Assembly (NCBI RefSeq): GCF_035917575.1
Contig: NZ_CP109090.1
Coordinates: forward strand, 5,828,001 to 5,892,000
Reading direction: 5' to 3'
DNA length: 64,000 bases
DNA from: Streptomyces sp. NBC_01788
Lineage (GTDB): Bacteria; Actinomycetota; Actinomycetes; Streptomycetales; Streptomycetaceae
Under the pieces are notes generated by a model. The model had not been told where the DNA came from. It ran no database searches and saw nothing but the letters and a program-made list of their open reading frames with translations. Shown in pieces: positions 41,714 through 52,198 of the stretch. Both the position numbers and the translations under genes were made by a program. Position 1 is the stretch's first letter; each line of letters begins with the position of its first letter.

Positions 41714-44386
41714 ATGACGCGCTATCTTGCTGCGGTGATCCAGGCCTTCGGACTGACCAGCGACTCCCGTAAGGACCTTCCGCCCTCCGTCGACGACGTC
41801 TCCTTCGCAGCGCACGCGGGCCGTGTCACCGCGCTCCTCGGAACGGCGGGCTCGGGCAAGACGACGACGCTCAGACTCATGCTCGAGCTTCAACAGGGCT
41901 GCGGCATCACCTACTTCAAGGGTCGCCCCCTGCACCGCATCGCTCATCCCTCGCGTGAGGTCGGCGTTCTTCTGGGCGACGTTCCGGGACACCCCGCGCG
42001 CACGGTCCGTGGCCATCTGCGCATGCTGTGCGCCGCGGCGGGGCTTCCGGTACGGCGCGCCGAAGAAGTCCTCGAGGCCGTCGGGCTCGTCAGCTTCCGG
42101 GACGAGCGACTTGGCACTCTGTCCCGGGGGATGGACCGCCGGCTGGGGCTGGCCTGCGTCATGCTGGCCGACCCGCACACGCTGGTGCTCGACGCCCCCG
42201 CCGGCGGACTGTCCGTGCGGGAAGGCCGTTGGCTGCACGGTGTGCTGCGGGCCCATGCGAACCAGGGCGGTACGGTCCTGTTCACCACGGCGGACCCCAA
42301 GGAGGCGGCCCGCACCGCCGACCGCGTCGTGACGCTCGAACGCGGCAGACTCGTCGCCGATCAGGAGGCCGCGGACTTCGCCCGCCACCGGCTGCGTCCC
42401 CGCGTCAGCGTGCGCAGCCCGCACGCCGCGCGACTCGGTGCTCTCCTGACCAAGGAGGCCCGTACCGCCCGCCGCTCCGTCGAAGTCGTACGCGAGACCG
42501 GCAACCGTCTGTCCGTCTACGGCAGTACGTGTGCCGATGTCGGCGAGGCCGCGTTTCGCCACGGCATCCTCATCCATCAACTCGCCCACGAGATGGGGGA
42601 CATGGGCGCAGGTGCCGGTTCAACGCCTTCGGTGGCGGACGCGGGGGCGCGGCTCGCGGACAGCGAAGAGGGTGGTGCGAAAGAGGGCGGCGCGCTCGCC
42701 TCTTCGCCCACAGACGGCGGTTCCGCCGACCAGCACTCGGAGGAGCCGCGCCCGGGGGAGCCGCCTGTCATCAGGCGCCCGAAGAGCGCGTCCGGCACGG
42801 TGCAAGGCCTCGGCTCTGCCCTGGAGCTGCGGGCGATGGTGGCTTCTCCCGCAGCTCACAAGGGAAGCCTGCTCCCGGCGGCCGGCTCCGGTGAAGGGAG
42901 GCCCGCCACTCGTACCACCGGCGGCGCGGATCTCACGACCGGTTCCGGGGGTCCGGGCGCCAACGCCGACCCTGGCGGCCCGGTTGCCCTCACCGGCGTC
43001 GGCGCCTCGGGGCCCACCATCGGCCACGGCGGTCCGGACCGCGCCCACGATTCCCAGGCGCCGGCAACGGCCACCGGCTCCGAGGGCAGCACCGTTGCCC
43101 ACGCTTCTCTGCCCCTCGTCCCGACCAACGGTTCCGAAGCCGCCGGCACCACCGGCGGTTTCGAAGCCTGCGACTCGACCACCGCCCCGGAAGTCCGTGA
43201 CTCGGCCATGGCCCCCGAAGTCCGTGACTCGGCCACGGCCCCCGAAGCCCGCGACTCGACCATCGCCCCCGAAGTCTGCGGCCCGACCACCGGTTCCGAG
43301 CCGAAGGCCGCCACCGCCACCACCCCTGACGTGGCCGGCGCCGCCCCCTGCGCCGCCGGCGTTTCCTCGCTCTCCGAAGAACCGTCTGCGTGTGCTGAAA
43401 CCCCGGACGAAGCGGCCTCGGCGACCACGCGCCCCGACCAACCCCCGGCCACCCGGCGGACGACCGCGCACCCCGCCCCCGCACACCACCCCGCCCCCGT
43501 ACCTCCAACGACCGACCACCCCGCACACCCCCACCCGTCCATCCCAACCCCCCGCCCCGCCGAGGCCTCCGGCATCGACGGTTCCTCCCCCTTGCCACCC
43601 CCCATCTCCGTCCGGCCCGGTGCCGGCCCCCTGCGGCCCCTGCGGTACGAGCTGCGCCGGGCCACCGGGGTCGGCACCGGCTTCTTCGTCAGTGCCGTCG
43701 TCCTCGTCTGTTCCGTCCTCACGGCTCTGGTCATGGGGCGGATGGGACATGCTCCGCAGCCTCGGCTGCTGGCGGCGTGGCCGCGGCAACTGCCTCTGCC
43801 GCCGGCGGCGCTCGGCGCCGGGTTGCTCGGGGCGTTCGCCTTCGGGGACGAGTTCCGTCACCCCGCGCTGGCGGCGGACCGTGGCACCGTCCCCCGTCGG
43901 CTGGGGCTGCTCGCCGCGAAGCTGACCGTGGCCACCGCGACCGCGCTGGTGCTTGCCTTCCTCACGGTCGGGTGCGACGCCGAGGTGCTCTACGCCATGT
44001 ACGGGCAGGAACTCGCCCAGGTTCCCGGCGACTGGCTCTCGCTGAGCGCGAGTTGGCTGTGCCTCGTGGCGGGCTGCGCCTGGGCCGGGGTGCTGGCGGC
44101 GGGGGTGTTCCGGTCCACCACGGCAGGGCTCGCGGCCGTGCTCTCCGTACCGGTGCTCGTCGTGCCCCTGGTGGAGAAGGCGTTGGGAGGCAGGGAGTGG
44201 GACGCCGCCGGTCTTACCGCCCGGCTGCGTCGGGTCCACCTGCTCCAGTGGCCCTTCGGCGGTGACCGTTACGTGGCCGCCGCGGCGCGGCTGATCGCCC
44301 AACCCCTGGGCGGGGCTCTGGCGTTGACGCTCGGAGGGCTGCTGTGCGCGTACCTGCTGACGGTGCTGCGGAGCCGAACCCGATGA
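41714..44386 (+). CDS. ABC transporter: ATPase, long disordered linker and membrane domain in one protein
   Basis: Protein of 890 aa. Residues 8-235 are an ABC ATPase: Walker A LLGTAGSGKTT, signature LGTLSRGMDRRLG (altered, not LSGGQ), Walker B LVLDAPAG in which the usual catalytic Glu is Ala. Residues about 300-630 are a Pro/Thr/Ala-rich disordered linker with a 27-nt tandem repeat. Residues 650-890 hold about six membrane segments (FFVSAVVLVCSVLTALVMG and others). The GTG at 41735 (VIQAFGL) matches how such proteins usually begin and is a good alternative start. Substrate unknown. Conserved in Streptomyces just upstream of whiH; the linker is probably the part that differs most. Confidence 0.82.
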   Translation: MTRYLAAVIQAFGLTSDSRKDLPPSVDDVSFAAHAGRVTALLGTAGSGKTTTLRLMLELQQGCGITYFKGRPLHRIAHPSREVGVLLGDVPGHPARTVRGHLRMLCAAAGLPVRRAEEVLEAVGLVSFRDERLGTLSRGMDRRLGLACVMLADPHTLVLDAPAGGLSVREGRWLHGVLRAHANQGGTVLFTTADPKEAARTADRVVTLERGRLVADQEAADFARHRLRPRVSVRSPHAARLGALLTKEARTARRSVEVVRETGNRLSVYGSTCADVGEAAFRHGILIHQLAHEMGDMGAGAGSTPSVADAGARLADSEEGGAKEGGALASSPTDGGSADQHSEEPRPGEPPVIRRPKSASGTVQGLGSALELRAMVASPAAHKGSLLPAAGSGEGRPATRTTGGADLTTGSGGPGANADPGGPVALTGVGASGPTIGHGGPDRAHDSQAPATATGSEGSTVAHASLPLVPTNGSEAAGTTGGFEACDSTTAPEVRDSAMAPEVRDSATAPEARDSTIAPEVCGPTTGSEPKAATATTPDVAGAAPCAAGVSSLSEEPSACAETPDEAASATTRPDQPPATRRTTAHPAPAHHPAPVPPTTDHPAHPHPSIPTPRPAEASGIDGSSPLPPPISVRPGAGPLRPLRYELRRATGVGTGFFVSAVVLVCSVLTALVMGRMGHAPQPRLLAAWPRQLPLPPAALGAGLLGAFAFGDEFRHPALAADRGTVPRRLGLLAAKLTVATATALVLAFLTVGCDAEVLYAMYGQELAQVPGDWLSLSASWLCLVAGCAWAGVLAAGVFRSTTAGLAAVLSVPVLVVPLVEKALGGREWDAAGLTARLRRVHLLQWPFGGDRYVAAAARLIAQPLGGALALTLGGLLCAYLLTVLRSRTR
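43172..43279. repeat. Four tandem 27-bp repeats in the ABC linker
   Basis: Units begin at 43172, 43199, 43226 and 43253 and encode DSTTAPEVR, DSAMAPEVR, DSATAPEAR and DSTIAPEVC. In-frame repeats like these expand and contract readily, so linker length may differ between strains. Confidence 0.85.
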
Positions 44387-44448
44387 CAGGGGTTCGCTCC
44401 CTTTCGGTCGGGCTCCGTAAGCAACTTCCCAGGGAGAGCCCATTTCTT

Positions 44449-44456
44449 TCCGATAA
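44449..44456 (+). promoter_or_regulatory. WhiG-like -10 element upstream of whiH
   Basis: TCCGATAA about 92 nt before the whiH start differs by one base from the GCCGATAA -10 used by the sporulation sigma factor WhiG, which is known to transcribe whiH in S. coelicolor. I see no clear TAAA-type -35 at the right spacing, so the assignment is tentative. Confidence 0.4.
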
Positions 44457-44548
44457 GGCGTCAATTGAGGCGAAGTGAGCGATCACCCTTTCGTGTGCTT
44501 TTCACCAAAGACCTCAAGGGAGTTGGAGACGACGCCGACAAAAGATCC

Positions 44549-45436
44549 GTGAGTACCCTTGCGCACACCATGATGACCGCCGCCCGCTCCACAGACTCCG
44601 GTCTCGTCGGCCCGGGCGAACTCGACCGTTACCCCTACGCCGAAACGCCCGTCCCCGACCGCATCGCGAGCCCCGCCTGGGAGGGCGCCGACCCGGAACT
44701 GGGGCGCGTGAGCCGGCGTGCCGCGGGCAGCCGCGGACGCGGACTGCACGGCCAACTCGTCCAGCAGCTGGGTCAGATGATCGTCTCCGGGGACCTGGGC
44801 GCCGACCGTCCACTGGTGCCCGAGGAGATCGGCCAGCGCTTCGAGGTCTCCCGCACCGTCGTCCGCGAGTCGCTCCGCGTGCTGGAGGCCAAGGGCCTGG
44901 TCAGCGCCCGCCCGAACGTCGGGACGCGGGTGCGCCCGGTCAGCGACTGGAATCTCCTGGACCCGGACATCATCGAGTGGCGGGCGTTCGGTCCGCAGCG
45001 CGACGACCAGCGCCGCGAGCTCAGCGAACTGCGCTGGACGATCGAGCCGCTCGCCGCGCGTCTCGCCGCCGGGCACGGCCGCGAGGACATCCACCAGCGC
45101 CTGTCCGACATGGTCGAGATCATGGGACACGCCCTGGGACAGGGCGACGCGCTCACCTTCTCCCGCGCGGATGCCGAGTTCCACTCGCTGCTCATCCAGA
45201 TCGCGGGCAACCGGATGCTGGACCACCTCTCCGGGATCGTCTCGGCCGCCCTCCAGGTGTCCGGCGGGCCCGTCACGGGCTGCGACCGCCCGAACGAGGC
45301 CTCCGTCGCGCAGCACGCCCGCATCGTCGACGGGGTCGTGGCCGGCGACGGCACCGCGGCGGAAGGCGCCATGCGTCAATTGCTCACGGTGCACCCCGAG
45401 GTCGAACGGGTGGTTCCCGCGCCGCGCGAGCACTGA
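44549..45436 (+). CDS. whiH: Sporulation regulator WhiH (GntR/FadR family)
   Basis: Transcription factor of 295 aa needed for normal sporulation septation in aerial hyphae. The GntR winged helix is at about residues 65-130 (LHGQLVQQLGQMIVSGDLGA, SRTVVRESLRVLEAKGLVSA). The FadR-type ligand domain follows (LSELRWTIEPLAARLAAGH, FHSLLIQIAGNRMLDHL, with the metal-site histidine in SVAQHARIVDGV). Start GTG at 44549, as in the S. coelicolor protein as I recall it (STLAHTMMTAARS). The neighbouring genes on both sides, including hrdB downstream, are in the known Streptomyces order. Confidence 0.93.
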   Translation: MSTLAHTMMTAARSTDSGLVGPGELDRYPYAETPVPDRIASPAWEGADPELGRVSRRAAGSRGRGLHGQLVQQLGQMIVSGDLGADRPLVPEEIGQRFEVSRTVVRESLRVLEAKGLVSARPNVGTRVRPVSDWNLLDPDIIEWRAFGPQRDDQRRELSELRWTIEPLAARLAAGHGREDIHQRLSDMVEIMGHALGQGDALTFSRADAEFHSLLIQIAGNRMLDHLSGIVSAALQVSGGPVTGCDRPNEASVAQHARIVDGVVAGDGTAAEGAMRQLLTVHPEVERVVPAPREH

Positions 45437-46109
45437 ACCGCGCGAGCACCGGTCCCTGCGTGGGCGGCACGGCCCGGGCCCTGCCGTCCTCCGGCGGGCT
45501 TCCGCGAGAGGCGGGTCGCCGGGCCGGCCGTGGGTGTCACACCCGACACACACCGGCTGACTGCGGGCACGGCTCGCGCCGCAGGCCGGCTGACGGCGGG
45601 AAGCGCCCCGTCGCCCACCGGCCGACCGCAGGCACCGCCTCCGTCGCACACCGGCCGACCGCGCGCAGCACCGTCGCACCCCGGCCGATCGTGTGACCCG
45701 CTCCCGTCGCCGTACGGCCGACCGAGGGCGCCGACCCGCCGCAGACCGGCCGACCGGTACGCCGCGCCCGCCGCGAACCCGTGAATCCGCGGAGCCGTAC
45801 GTGACCGGGGCGAGCCGCTTGTGGGTTCGTCACCGTGGCGGGTACTCGACTCCATCTGCCCATCTCTGACCCTTTTTACGCACTTACGGGGTGTGACTGG
45901 GGCCACGCAGATTGGGCGTAACACTCCTGGGTACAACGCGATGACCTAAGAGGTGACAGCCGAGGAGGGAATACGGACGCCGATGTACGGCGCTGTGCAA
46001 CTTCCCGGCCCCCGCCCGCGCCGTCGGCCCAATCCCCAGGCCGGTGGTCGGCTCCTGTCCATGACGGACGGGGCCGGAAGCCGTTTTCCAACGTTCCGAG
46101 AGGTTGTTC
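45437..46109. other. Long intergenic region upstream of hrdB with degenerate repeats
   Basis: About 670 nt without a supported gene. From 45540 to 45780 a degenerate unit containing CACCGGCCGACCGC recurs about every 40 nt, at least six times. The segment 45850-46109 is less repetitive and must carry the hrdB promoters and a long untranslated leader. Open frames here are strand shadows. Confidence 0.65.
45918..45944 (+). promoter_or_regulatory. Candidate ECF-type promoter for hrdB
   Basis: GTAACA, 15 bases, CGATGA, about 165 nt before the hrdB start. A GTAAC-type -35 is unlike a housekeeping promoter. In S. griseus hrdB is driven by the ECF sigma factor ShbA, so this element is a candidate for the same control; I cannot recall that consensus well enough to be sure. 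Confidence 0.4.
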
Positions 46110-47651
46110 GTGTCGGCCAGCACATCCCGTACGCTCCCGCCGGAGATCGCCGAGTCCGTCTCTGTCATGGCGCTCATTGAGCGGGGAAAGGCTGAGGGGC
46201 AGATCGCCGGCGACGATGTGCGTCGGGCCTTCGAAGCTGACCAGATTCCGGCCACTCAGTGGAAGAACGTACTGCGCAGCCTCAACCAGATCCTCGAGGA
46301 AGAGGGTGTGACGCTGATGGTCAGTGCCGCGGAGCCCAACAAGCGCACCCGCAAGAGCGTCGCAGCGAAGAGCCCGGCCAAGCGCACCGCCACCAAGACG
46401 GTCGCGGCGAAGACGGTGACCACCAGGAAGGCCACCGCCACCGCTGCCCCGGCGGCGCCCACCGTCGGCGCGTCCGTCGAGGAAGAGACCCCCGCCAAGA
46501 AGGCCGCTGCCAAGAAGACGACGGCCGCCAAGAAGGCGGTGGCCAAGAAGACGACGGCCGCCAAGAAGGCGGTTGCCAAGAAGACCACCGCCGCCAAGAA
46601 GGACGACGCCGAGCTTCTCGAGGAAGAGGTGCTCGAGGAGGCCAAGGGCGCCGAGGAGCCCGAGGGCACCGAGAGCGCCGGCTTCGTGCTGTCCGACGAG
46701 GACGAGGACGACGCGCCCGCCCAGCAGGTCGCCGCGGCCGGCGCCACCGCCGACCCGGTGAAGGACTACCTCAAGCAGATCGGCAAGGTTCCCCTGCTCA
46801 ACGCCGAGCAGGAAGTGGAGCTGGCCAAGCGCATCGAGGCGGGCCTCTTCGCCGAGGACAAGCTGGCCAACTCCGACAAGCTCGCCCCCAAGCTCAAGCG
46901 CGAGCTGGAGATCATCGCCGAGGACGGCCGCCGCGCCAAGAACCACCTCCTGGAGGCCAACCTCCGTCTGGTGGTCTCCCTGGCCAAGCGCTACACCGGC
47001 CGCGGCATGCTCTTCCTGGACCTCATCCAGGAGGGCAACCTCGGTCTGATCCGCGCGGTGGAGAAGTTCGACTACACCAAGGGCTACAAGTTCTCCACGT
47101 ACGCCACCTGGTGGATCCGTCAGGCGATCACCCGGGCGATGGCCGACCAGGCCCGCACCATCCGTATCCCGGTGCACATGGTCGAGGTCATCAACAAGCT
47201 CGCGCGCGTGCAGCGCCAGATGCTCCAGGACCTGGGCCGTGAGCCCACCCCGGAGGAGCTGGCCAAGGAGCTCGACATGACCCCGGAGAAGGTCATCGAG
47301 GTCCAGAAGTACGGCCGCGAGCCCATCTCGCTGCACACCCCGCTGGGCGAGGACGGCGACAGCGAGTTCGGTGACCTCATCGAGGACTCCGAGGCGGTCG
47401 TCCCGGCCGACGCGGTCAGCTTCACGCTGCTCCAGGAGCAGCTGCACTCGGTCCTGGACACCCTGTCCGAGCGCGAGGCCGGCGTCGTCTCCATGCGCTT
47501 CGGTCTCACCGACGGCCAGCCGAAGACCCTCGACGAGATCGGCAAGGTCTACGGCGTCACGCGTGAGCGGATCCGCCAGATCGAGTCCAAGACCATGTCG
47601 AAGCTGCGCCACCCGTCGCGCTCGCAGGTGCTGCGCGACTACCTCGACTAG
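46110..47651 (+). CDS. hrdB: Principal sigma factor HrdB (sigma-70 group 1)
   Basis: Housekeeping sigma factor, 513 aa. The long N-terminal extension (about residues 70-170) is rich in Lys/Ala with [11 protein letters not shown] repeats, then an acidic stretch. Regions 1.2-2 follow ([40 protein letters not shown], and the -10-binding [17 protein letters not shown]), then region 3 ([20 protein letters not shown]) and region 4 with the -35-binding helix [20 protein letters not shown]. The GTG at 46110 matches the accepted HrdB start ([15 protein letters not shown]). Flanked by whiH and the secreted protease as in other Streptomyces. Confidence 0.98.
   Translation: MSASTSRTLPPEIAESVSVMALIERGKAEGQIAGDDVRRAFEADQIPATQWKNVLRSLNQILEEEGVTLMVSAAEPNKRTRKSVAAKSPAKRTATKTVAAKTVTTRKATATAAPAAPTVGASVEEETPAKKAAAKKTTAAKKAVAKKTTAAKKAVAKKTTAAKKDDAELLEEEVLEEAKGAEEPEGTESAGFVLSDEDEDDAPAQQVAAAGATADPVKDYLKQIGKVPLLNAEQEVELAKRIEAGLFAEDKLANSDKLAPKLKRELEIIAEDGRRAKNHLLEANLRLVVSLAKRYTGRGMLFLDLIQEGNLGLIRAVEKFDYTKGYKFSTYATWWIRQAITRAMADQARTIRIPVHMVEVINKLARVQRQMLQDLGREPTPEELAKELDMTPEKVIEVQKYGREPISLHTPLGEDGDSEFGDLIEDSEAVVPADAVSFTLLQEQLHSVLDTLSEREAGVVSMRFGLTDGQPKTLDEIGKVYGVTRERIRQIESKTMSKLRHPSRSQVLRDYLD
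46509..46601. repeat. 33-bp repeats in the hrdB N-terminal region
   Basis: Near-identical units start at 46509, 46542 and 46575 (the third incomplete), each beginning GCCAAGAAGACGACGGCCGC or a close variant, encoding [11 protein letters not shown]. Repeat number varies between HrdB orthologues. Confidence 0.85.
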
Positions 47652-47687
47652 TCCGGTACTTCGACTGGTCCGGTCGTATGACACCGA

Positions 47688-47717
47688 GGGCCCGGTTCCC
47701 CCAGGGGGCCGGGTCCT
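47688..47717 (+). terminator. Terminator after hrdB
   Basis: GC-rich hairpin GGGCCCGGTTCCCCC / GGGGGCCGGGTCC with a very short loop, followed by TTGTG, 36 nt after the hrdB stop. Confidence 0.6.
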
Positions 47718-47786
47718 TGTGCTGCGCGTTGCGTCACTGTGCATGACTCTGGGTGTTCCGTGATCGTCCGAGAGTGAGGAGCACCC

Positions 47787-48644
47787 ATGCGACGCCGTTC
47801 TGCCCGTGCCCTGATCGGGCCGCTGGTCCTGGCGGCCGCGGGAGCCGCGATACCGCTGTCAGCGGCCGCACCTGTAGCCGCTGACAGCGTTGTCATCGGC
47901 GGTTTCCCCGTCGACGTCTCGCAGAGTCCGTGGACCGTGGCGCTCTCCAGCCGTGACCGGTTCGGAGGCACCCGCGCGGGGCAGTTCTGCGGGGGCGTGG
48001 CCATCGGTCGTACCGAGGTGCTCACCGCGGCCCACTGTCTGGCCAAAGAGGCCGTGGGCGCGCCGCAGGCACCGGATCTGAAGGTGATCACGGGCCGTAC
48101 GGATCTGCTCTCCGATCAGGGCAAGGAGGTCCCCGTGCGGTCCACCTGGGTCAATCCGCACTACGACCCCACCACCAATGCCGGTGACTTCGCCGTGCTC
48201 ACTCTTGCCGAGCCCATGCCGGAGAACGCCGTCGTCCCCATGGCTGCCGCGGGTGACCCGGCGTACACGCCGGGTACGAGCGCCACGGTCTACGGGTGGG
48301 GGGACACCACGGGTACCGCCGCCTATGTCCACAGCCTGCATGGGGCGCCTGTGCACGTCCTGCGGGACGAGGAGTGCCGGCAGGCCTATCCGGGCGGCGG
48401 TGAGGGCACGTACCAGCCCGAGAGCATGCTCTGTGCGGGAGAGACCGCTGGGGGCCGGGACGCGTGCCAGGGGGACAGTGGGGGCCCGCTGGTCGCCCAG
48501 GGGCGCCTGATCGGGCTTGTGTCGTGGGGCAGCGGCTGCGGGCGCGCCGGGAGCCCCGGTGTCTACACGCGTGTCTCCGAGGTGGTCCGGGCGCTGGGCC
48601 GGGTCGGCAAGAAGGCGCAGCGCCCGCCGTCCGGCGAGTCCTGA
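47787..48644 (+). CDS. Secreted trypsin-like serine protease (S1A)
   Basis: Extracellular protease, 285 aa. Residues 1-32 form a signal peptide: a basic start MRRRSAR, a hydrophobic core, and a likely cut after Ala-Ala-Asp near residue 33. The catalytic triad is complete: His in TAAHC, Asp in [10 protein letters not shown], and Ser in [10 protein letters not shown]. An Asp six residues before that Ser ([10 protein letters not shown]) predicts trypsin-like preference for Lys/Arg. Six cysteines fit the usual disulfides. The ATG has GAGGAGC upstream. The gene sits between hrdB and parE in the Streptomyces core. Confidence 0.93.
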   Translation: MRRRSARALIGPLVLAAAGAAIPLSAAAPVAADSVVIGGFPVDVSQSPWTVALSSRDRFGGTRAGQFCGGVAIGRTEVLTAAHCLAKEAVGAPQAPDLKVITGRTDLLSDQGKEVPVRSTWVNPHYDPTTNAGDFAVLTLAEPMPENAVVPMAAAGDPAYTPGTSATVYGWGDTTGTAAYVHSLHGAPVHVLRDEECRQAYPGGGEGTYQPESMLCAGETAGGRDACQGDSGGPLVAQGRLIGLVSWGSGCGRAGSPGVYTRVSEVVRALGRVGKKAQRPPSGES

Positions 48645-48665
48645 CCGGCGTCGCCGGTCACGAGG

Positions 48666-48704
48666 ACGGGCGGTCGCTCCTGGGTGCCAGGGGCGACCGC
48701 CCGT
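48666..48704. terminator. Hairpin terminator between convergent genes
   Basis: Perfect 12-bp stem ACGGGCGGTCGC / GCGACCGCCCGT around 15 bases that can pair further (TCCTGGGTGCCAGGG). It lies between the protease (ending 48644) and the minus-strand DUF7455 gene (ending 48744), so it may act both ways. Confidence 0.8.
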
Positions 48705-48743
48705 TCGCCGGTCTGTGCCGAGCTCGCTCGTCGGGCGGGAGGG

Positions 48744-48974
48744 TCAGTGCTCTTCCTCGGAGGCGTTCGCCGGAACGGAGGTCAGGCGCTCGGTCTCGTC
48801 CTGTATCTCAGCGGCGATCTTCTTGAGTTCTGGCTCGAACTTGCGACCGTGGTGGGCGCAGAAGAGCAGTTCTCCGCCGCTCAGCAGGACGACGCGCAGG
48901 TATGCCTGGGCGCCGCAGCGGTCGCAGCGATCAGCGGCCGTCAGTGGGCTCGCGGGGGTCAGAACAGTAGTCAC
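48744..48974 (-). CDS. DUF7455-type small zinc-ribbon-like protein
   Basis: Protein of 76 aa. CDRCGAQAYLRVV and LFCAHHGRKFEP carry the CxxC and CxHH residues of a small zinc-binding fold, followed by an acidic helix (IAAEIQDETERLT). Starts MTTVLTPASPLTAADR. Conserved in Streptomyces beside parE; function unknown. Divergent from parE across a 440-nt gap. Confidence 0.85.
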   Translation of the reverse strand: MTTVLTPASPLTAADRCDRCGAQAYLRVVLLSGGELLFCAHHGRKFEPELKKIAAEIQDETERLTSVPANASEEEH

Positions 48975-49416
48975 GTCGCCTCTTCTCTAGCTCGACGAGC
49001 TGTCGTACCAGGGTCAACATCCAACCAGCCCCAAACGTTCCCGATCGTGGCTTTTCCTCGAAAAATCTTCTTCGGGGCGGCAGGCTGCTGCCGGTTTGGC
49101 GGCGAATGTGCCGTATTGCGTTTCTATGTGTCGTACGGGTTCGCGCTCTCGGTCATGGTCGGTCCTCCCCGGCCGGGTTGCCGGTTGCTCATGAGGACGT
49201 GCCCGGAGCCTAAATGGTTCATGCCTCGAAGGGAACGTGATATGTGCTTCACTCGGATGAAGGATCGAACGTGTATGCGACCCTCTACTAGTCTGTGTTC
49301 CTGCCGAGGGTTGCGTTACAAGGGCTCTACCAGGCCTCGGTACCCTCTGAGCGGCTACCCAAGCCGCGCCCTTACCCAACAGGGCCACATCTGAAATTCA
49401 GCGAGGAGCGAACCGC
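48975..49416. other. Divergent control region before parE
   Basis: About 440 nt between the DUF7455 gene and parE. It is less GC-rich than the flanks, as expected for promoters. I see no convincing gene, no operator with clear symmetry and no defined -35/-10 pair that I would trust. The segment 49290-49320 (CTCTACTAGTCTG) is a weak -10 candidate for parE. Confidence 0.5.
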
Positions 49417-51540
<2,124 letters not shown>

Positions 51541-51643
51541 GGCGCGTCGGACGCGTAACGCACAGCCGGGACGCGTCACCTGATGGGGTGAAGACCGGAG
51601 GGAAGAGAAGTCAGGGAACTTCCGGTTCTGTCCATCCTTGGGC

Positions 51644-52198
51644 ATGCAGTCAAGCAACGACCGCCTCCGCGCCGGCGGGGGCGGTCCCGGGAACGTGCCC
51701 GGGACCGACGAAGGCCCGGACCCGGAGTCCGGGGACATCAGATACCGCGACCCCTGGTACGACGCGCTGGCCTCCGGCTGGGGTGACGGCAACGGCACGG
51801 CGGCCCCCGCCGCACCGGTACCGGCGGCCCGCCGCGAGGACCGGACCGGACCGGGGGACGGCGCGGCGGCCGCCGCGTACCTCGAGGTGCAGCGCAGCCC
51901 TGCGTTCCAGGAGGTGCGCAGCCGCTACCGGAGGTTCGTGACGCCGGCGGTGGCCCTCTTCCTCGCCTGGTACGTGGGCTACGTCGTGACCGCGACGACC
52001 GCGCCGGGGTTCATGGCCCGGCCGGTGGCGGGCGTGGTGAACGTGGGGATGCTGGCGGGCCTCGGGCAGTTCCTCAGCACCTTCCTCCTCGCCTGGGCCT
52101 ACGCCCGGCACGCCCGGCTGCGCAGGGACCGTGCGGCGCTCGAACTGCGCTGGGACACCCAGGAGCTGACCCGCGGTGTGGGCGGTGGTGCCTCGTGA
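51644..52198 (+). CDS. DUF485 membrane protein, partner of acetate symporter
   Basis: Protein of 184 aa. Residues 1-75 are hydrophilic and Gly/Pro-rich. Residues 82-180 are the DUF485 domain with two membrane segments (VTPAVALFLAWYVGYVV and VVNVGMLAGLGQFLSTFLLA) preceded by the family's YLEVQRSPAFQEVRSRYRRF. DUF485 proteins are made with ActP-type acetate permeases, and here the gene overlaps the symporter gene by GTGA. I chose the ATG at 51644; a TTG two codons earlier is possible. Confidence 0.88.
   Translation: MQSSNDRLRAGGGGPGNVPGTDEGPDPESGDIRYRDPWYDALASGWGDGNGTAAPAAPVPAARREDRTGPGDGAAAAAYLEVQRSPAFQEVRSRYRRFVTPAVALFLAWYVGYVVTATTAPGFMARPVAGVVNVGMLAGLGQFLSTFLLAWAYARHARLRRDRAALELRWDTQELTRGVGGGAS

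Noticed and set aside
45876..47744. Minus-strand open frame of 622 codons across hrdB
   Set aside because: Antisense shadow; Leu/Gly-rich runs come from the repeated Lys codons of hrdB read backwards.
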